Source: Bacteroidota bacterium
GTDB lineage: Bacteria > Bacteroidota > Bacteroidia > Sphingobacteriales > Sphingobacteriaceae
Length of the DNA: 53,810 nucleotides
Assembly (NCBI GenBank): GCA_013286565.1
Contig: JABDFM010000016.1
Coordinates: forward strand, 1 to 53,810
Direction of reading: 5' to 3'
Shown here: one piece after another, positions 53,212 to 53,810 of the stretch
How positions within the stretch are numbered: the stretch's first letter is position 1
Layout of the letters: each line of letters begins with the position of its first letter
Made by a program: the position numbers and the translations under genes
Notes under the pieces: generated by a model
Seen by the model: the letters and a program-made list of their open reading frames with translations, nothing else
Database searches by the model: none
What the model was told of the DNA's origin: nothing

Positions 53212-53305
53212 ATTGCGGAACGCGAAATGTCGATTGCGGAAGTTTTTAGTTTGAAGCTAATAATTCTATCATTCCGCACTTGGCATTCCGACTTCCGCAT
53301 TTTCA
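53212..53305. repeat. Inverted-repeat element of 7-bp units (ATTGCGG/ATTCCGC type)
   Basis: The left arm (53212-53246) is in 7-bp units ATTGCGG, AACGCGA, AATGTCG, ATTGCGG, AAGTTTT; the right arm (53271-53305) is ATTCCGC, ACTTGGC, ATTCCGA, CTTCCGC, ATTTTCA. It fills the spacer between the ammonia-lyase gene and the CoA ligase. The right arm lies inside the ligase gene and encodes its last eleven residues. Confidence 0.8.
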
Positions 53306-53810
53306 TGCCCTCTTCTCTTATCAATAAACTTGATCGCTTTGCGGCTGGCTTCGCTGAACTGCATTTTTTGTATCTCTTCGGCAGTAACATATTTAATATG
53401 AGGGCTTACCCGTAACCTTGCCTGTAAATAAGCGCGTATGCGGTGGTCGCACTCTTCGCTGTTTTCTATCGGGAGCAGGTAAAGCAGCACCTGGTCGAGA
53501 CCGATCTCGTTGGAGTAAACTTCTACCACAAAATCCAGTATTTCCTCGCGTTCATTCAGTAGGTCGAATAAGGCGGGTGGATATAGCGTAGTACCTTTGA
53601 ATTTGATCATCTGTTTTTTGCGGCCCATGATGGGCGACAGTCGTAGGCTTGTTCTGCCGCAGGCGCAGGGCTCGTCAAAATACATACAGATATCACCTGT
53701 TTTATAGCGAAGCAATGGCATTCCCTCAACGCCAAGTGTGGTGATAGTGACTTCACCAGGCGTATTTGGTTCTACATGCTGATCGTTTTCGTCCAGTAAT
53801 TCTACAATTA
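53269..53810 (-). CDS. Phenylacetate-CoA ligase-like AMP-forming enzyme, C-terminal part (cut by window edge)
   Basis: Only the last 180 codons are visible; the frame is open to the window end (NTPGEVTITTLGVEGMPLLR before the internal Met at 53721). The visible part has the adenylate-forming YKTGDICMYF signature, a CACGRTSLRL segment, and the C-terminal FKGTTLYPPALFDLL motif, as in phenylacetate- and coumarate-type CoA/ACP ligases. It would activate 4-coumarate for chain extension. The last eleven residues (ENAEVGMPSAE) are encoded by repeat DNA. Confidence 0.88.
   Translation of the reverse strand, partial: IVELLDENDQHVEPNTPGEVTITTLGVEGMPLLRYKTGDICMYFDEPCACGRTSLRLSPIMGRKKQMIKFKGTTLYPPALFDLLNEREEILDFVVEVYSNEIGLDQVLLYLLPIENSEECDHRIRAYLQARLRVSPHIKYVTAEEIQKMQFSEASRKAIKFIDKRRGHENAEVGMPSAE

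Overview
The window looks like chromosome of a Bacteroidota bacterium, most likely family Sphingobacteriaceae and close to Mucilaginibacter or Pedobacter. This rests on protein families typical of the group (DUF4249, DUF6515, DUF6249, DUF2911, the HYC/CC/PP metal family, TonB receptors with an STN domain), on TTG-N19/20-TAnnTTTG promoters, on AT-rich spacers with weak Shine-Dalgarno signals, and on an aryl-polyene/flexirubin-type pigment cluster. I see no rRNA, tRNA, CRISPR, insertion sequence or prophage.

Layout. 1-3.7 kb: a minus-strand operon tetR-tolC-emrA-emrB (drug efflux), the last gene cut by the window edge, with a 16-bp palindrome in front of tetR that is probably its operator. 3.9-8.6 kb: a secreted PIG-L deacetylase, then a translationally coupled unit of two tiny membrane proteins and a sodium:solute symporter. 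8.7-15 kb: DUF2911 protein, a three-gene metal module (HYC/CC/PP protein, HMA protein, outer-membrane protein), a YfiT-like DinB protein, a FAD oxidoreductase, an unrecognised pair (92 aa plus a nine-cysteine 139 aa protein) and a GNAT acetyltransferase. 15-18.6 kb: S9 peptidase and two small exported proteins. 18.6-23.4 kb: the housekeeping operon rimP-nusA-infB, with a terminator-like hairpin in its leader. 23.6-25 kb: an XRE regulator and an unknown secreted protein. 25.3-32.9 kb: TonB receptor, two DUF4249 lipoproteins and an MG2/plug-like protein in a tightly packed operon. 33-36 kb: two DUF6515 glycine-rich paralogues and an OmpA-like lipoprotein. 36-40 kb: ECF sigma/anti-sigma pair, DUF6249 protein, DinB protein and an orphan histidine kinase. 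40-46 kb: gltX, small unknowns, two single-domain response regulators, a GATase-like protein and a START protein. 46-53.8 kb: a minus-strand operon for an aryl polyene (flexirubin type): partial CoA ligase, tyrosine ammonia-lyase, ketoreductase, two dehydratase-like hotdog proteins, two intact ketosynthases and two ketosynthase-like proteins without the catalytic cysteine.

How the parts work together. In the pigment operon, tyrosine ammonia-lyase would make 4-coumarate, the ligase would activate it, and the KS/KR/DH enzymes would extend it to a polyene. No acyl carrier protein is visible, so it probably lies beyond the right edge. The efflux operon looks self-regulated. The TonB/DUF4249/MG2 operon looks like an envelope uptake or processing unit with unknown substrate.

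The most unusual feature at DNA level is a set of intergenic elements made of imperfect 7-bp tandem units (8-bp in one case), usually as two inverted arms around a short centre. Each family has a different unit but the same design (near 3.76, 37.4, 38.0, 40.0 and 53.2 kb). One overlaps the gltX promoter region and one encodes the C-terminus of the CoA ligase.
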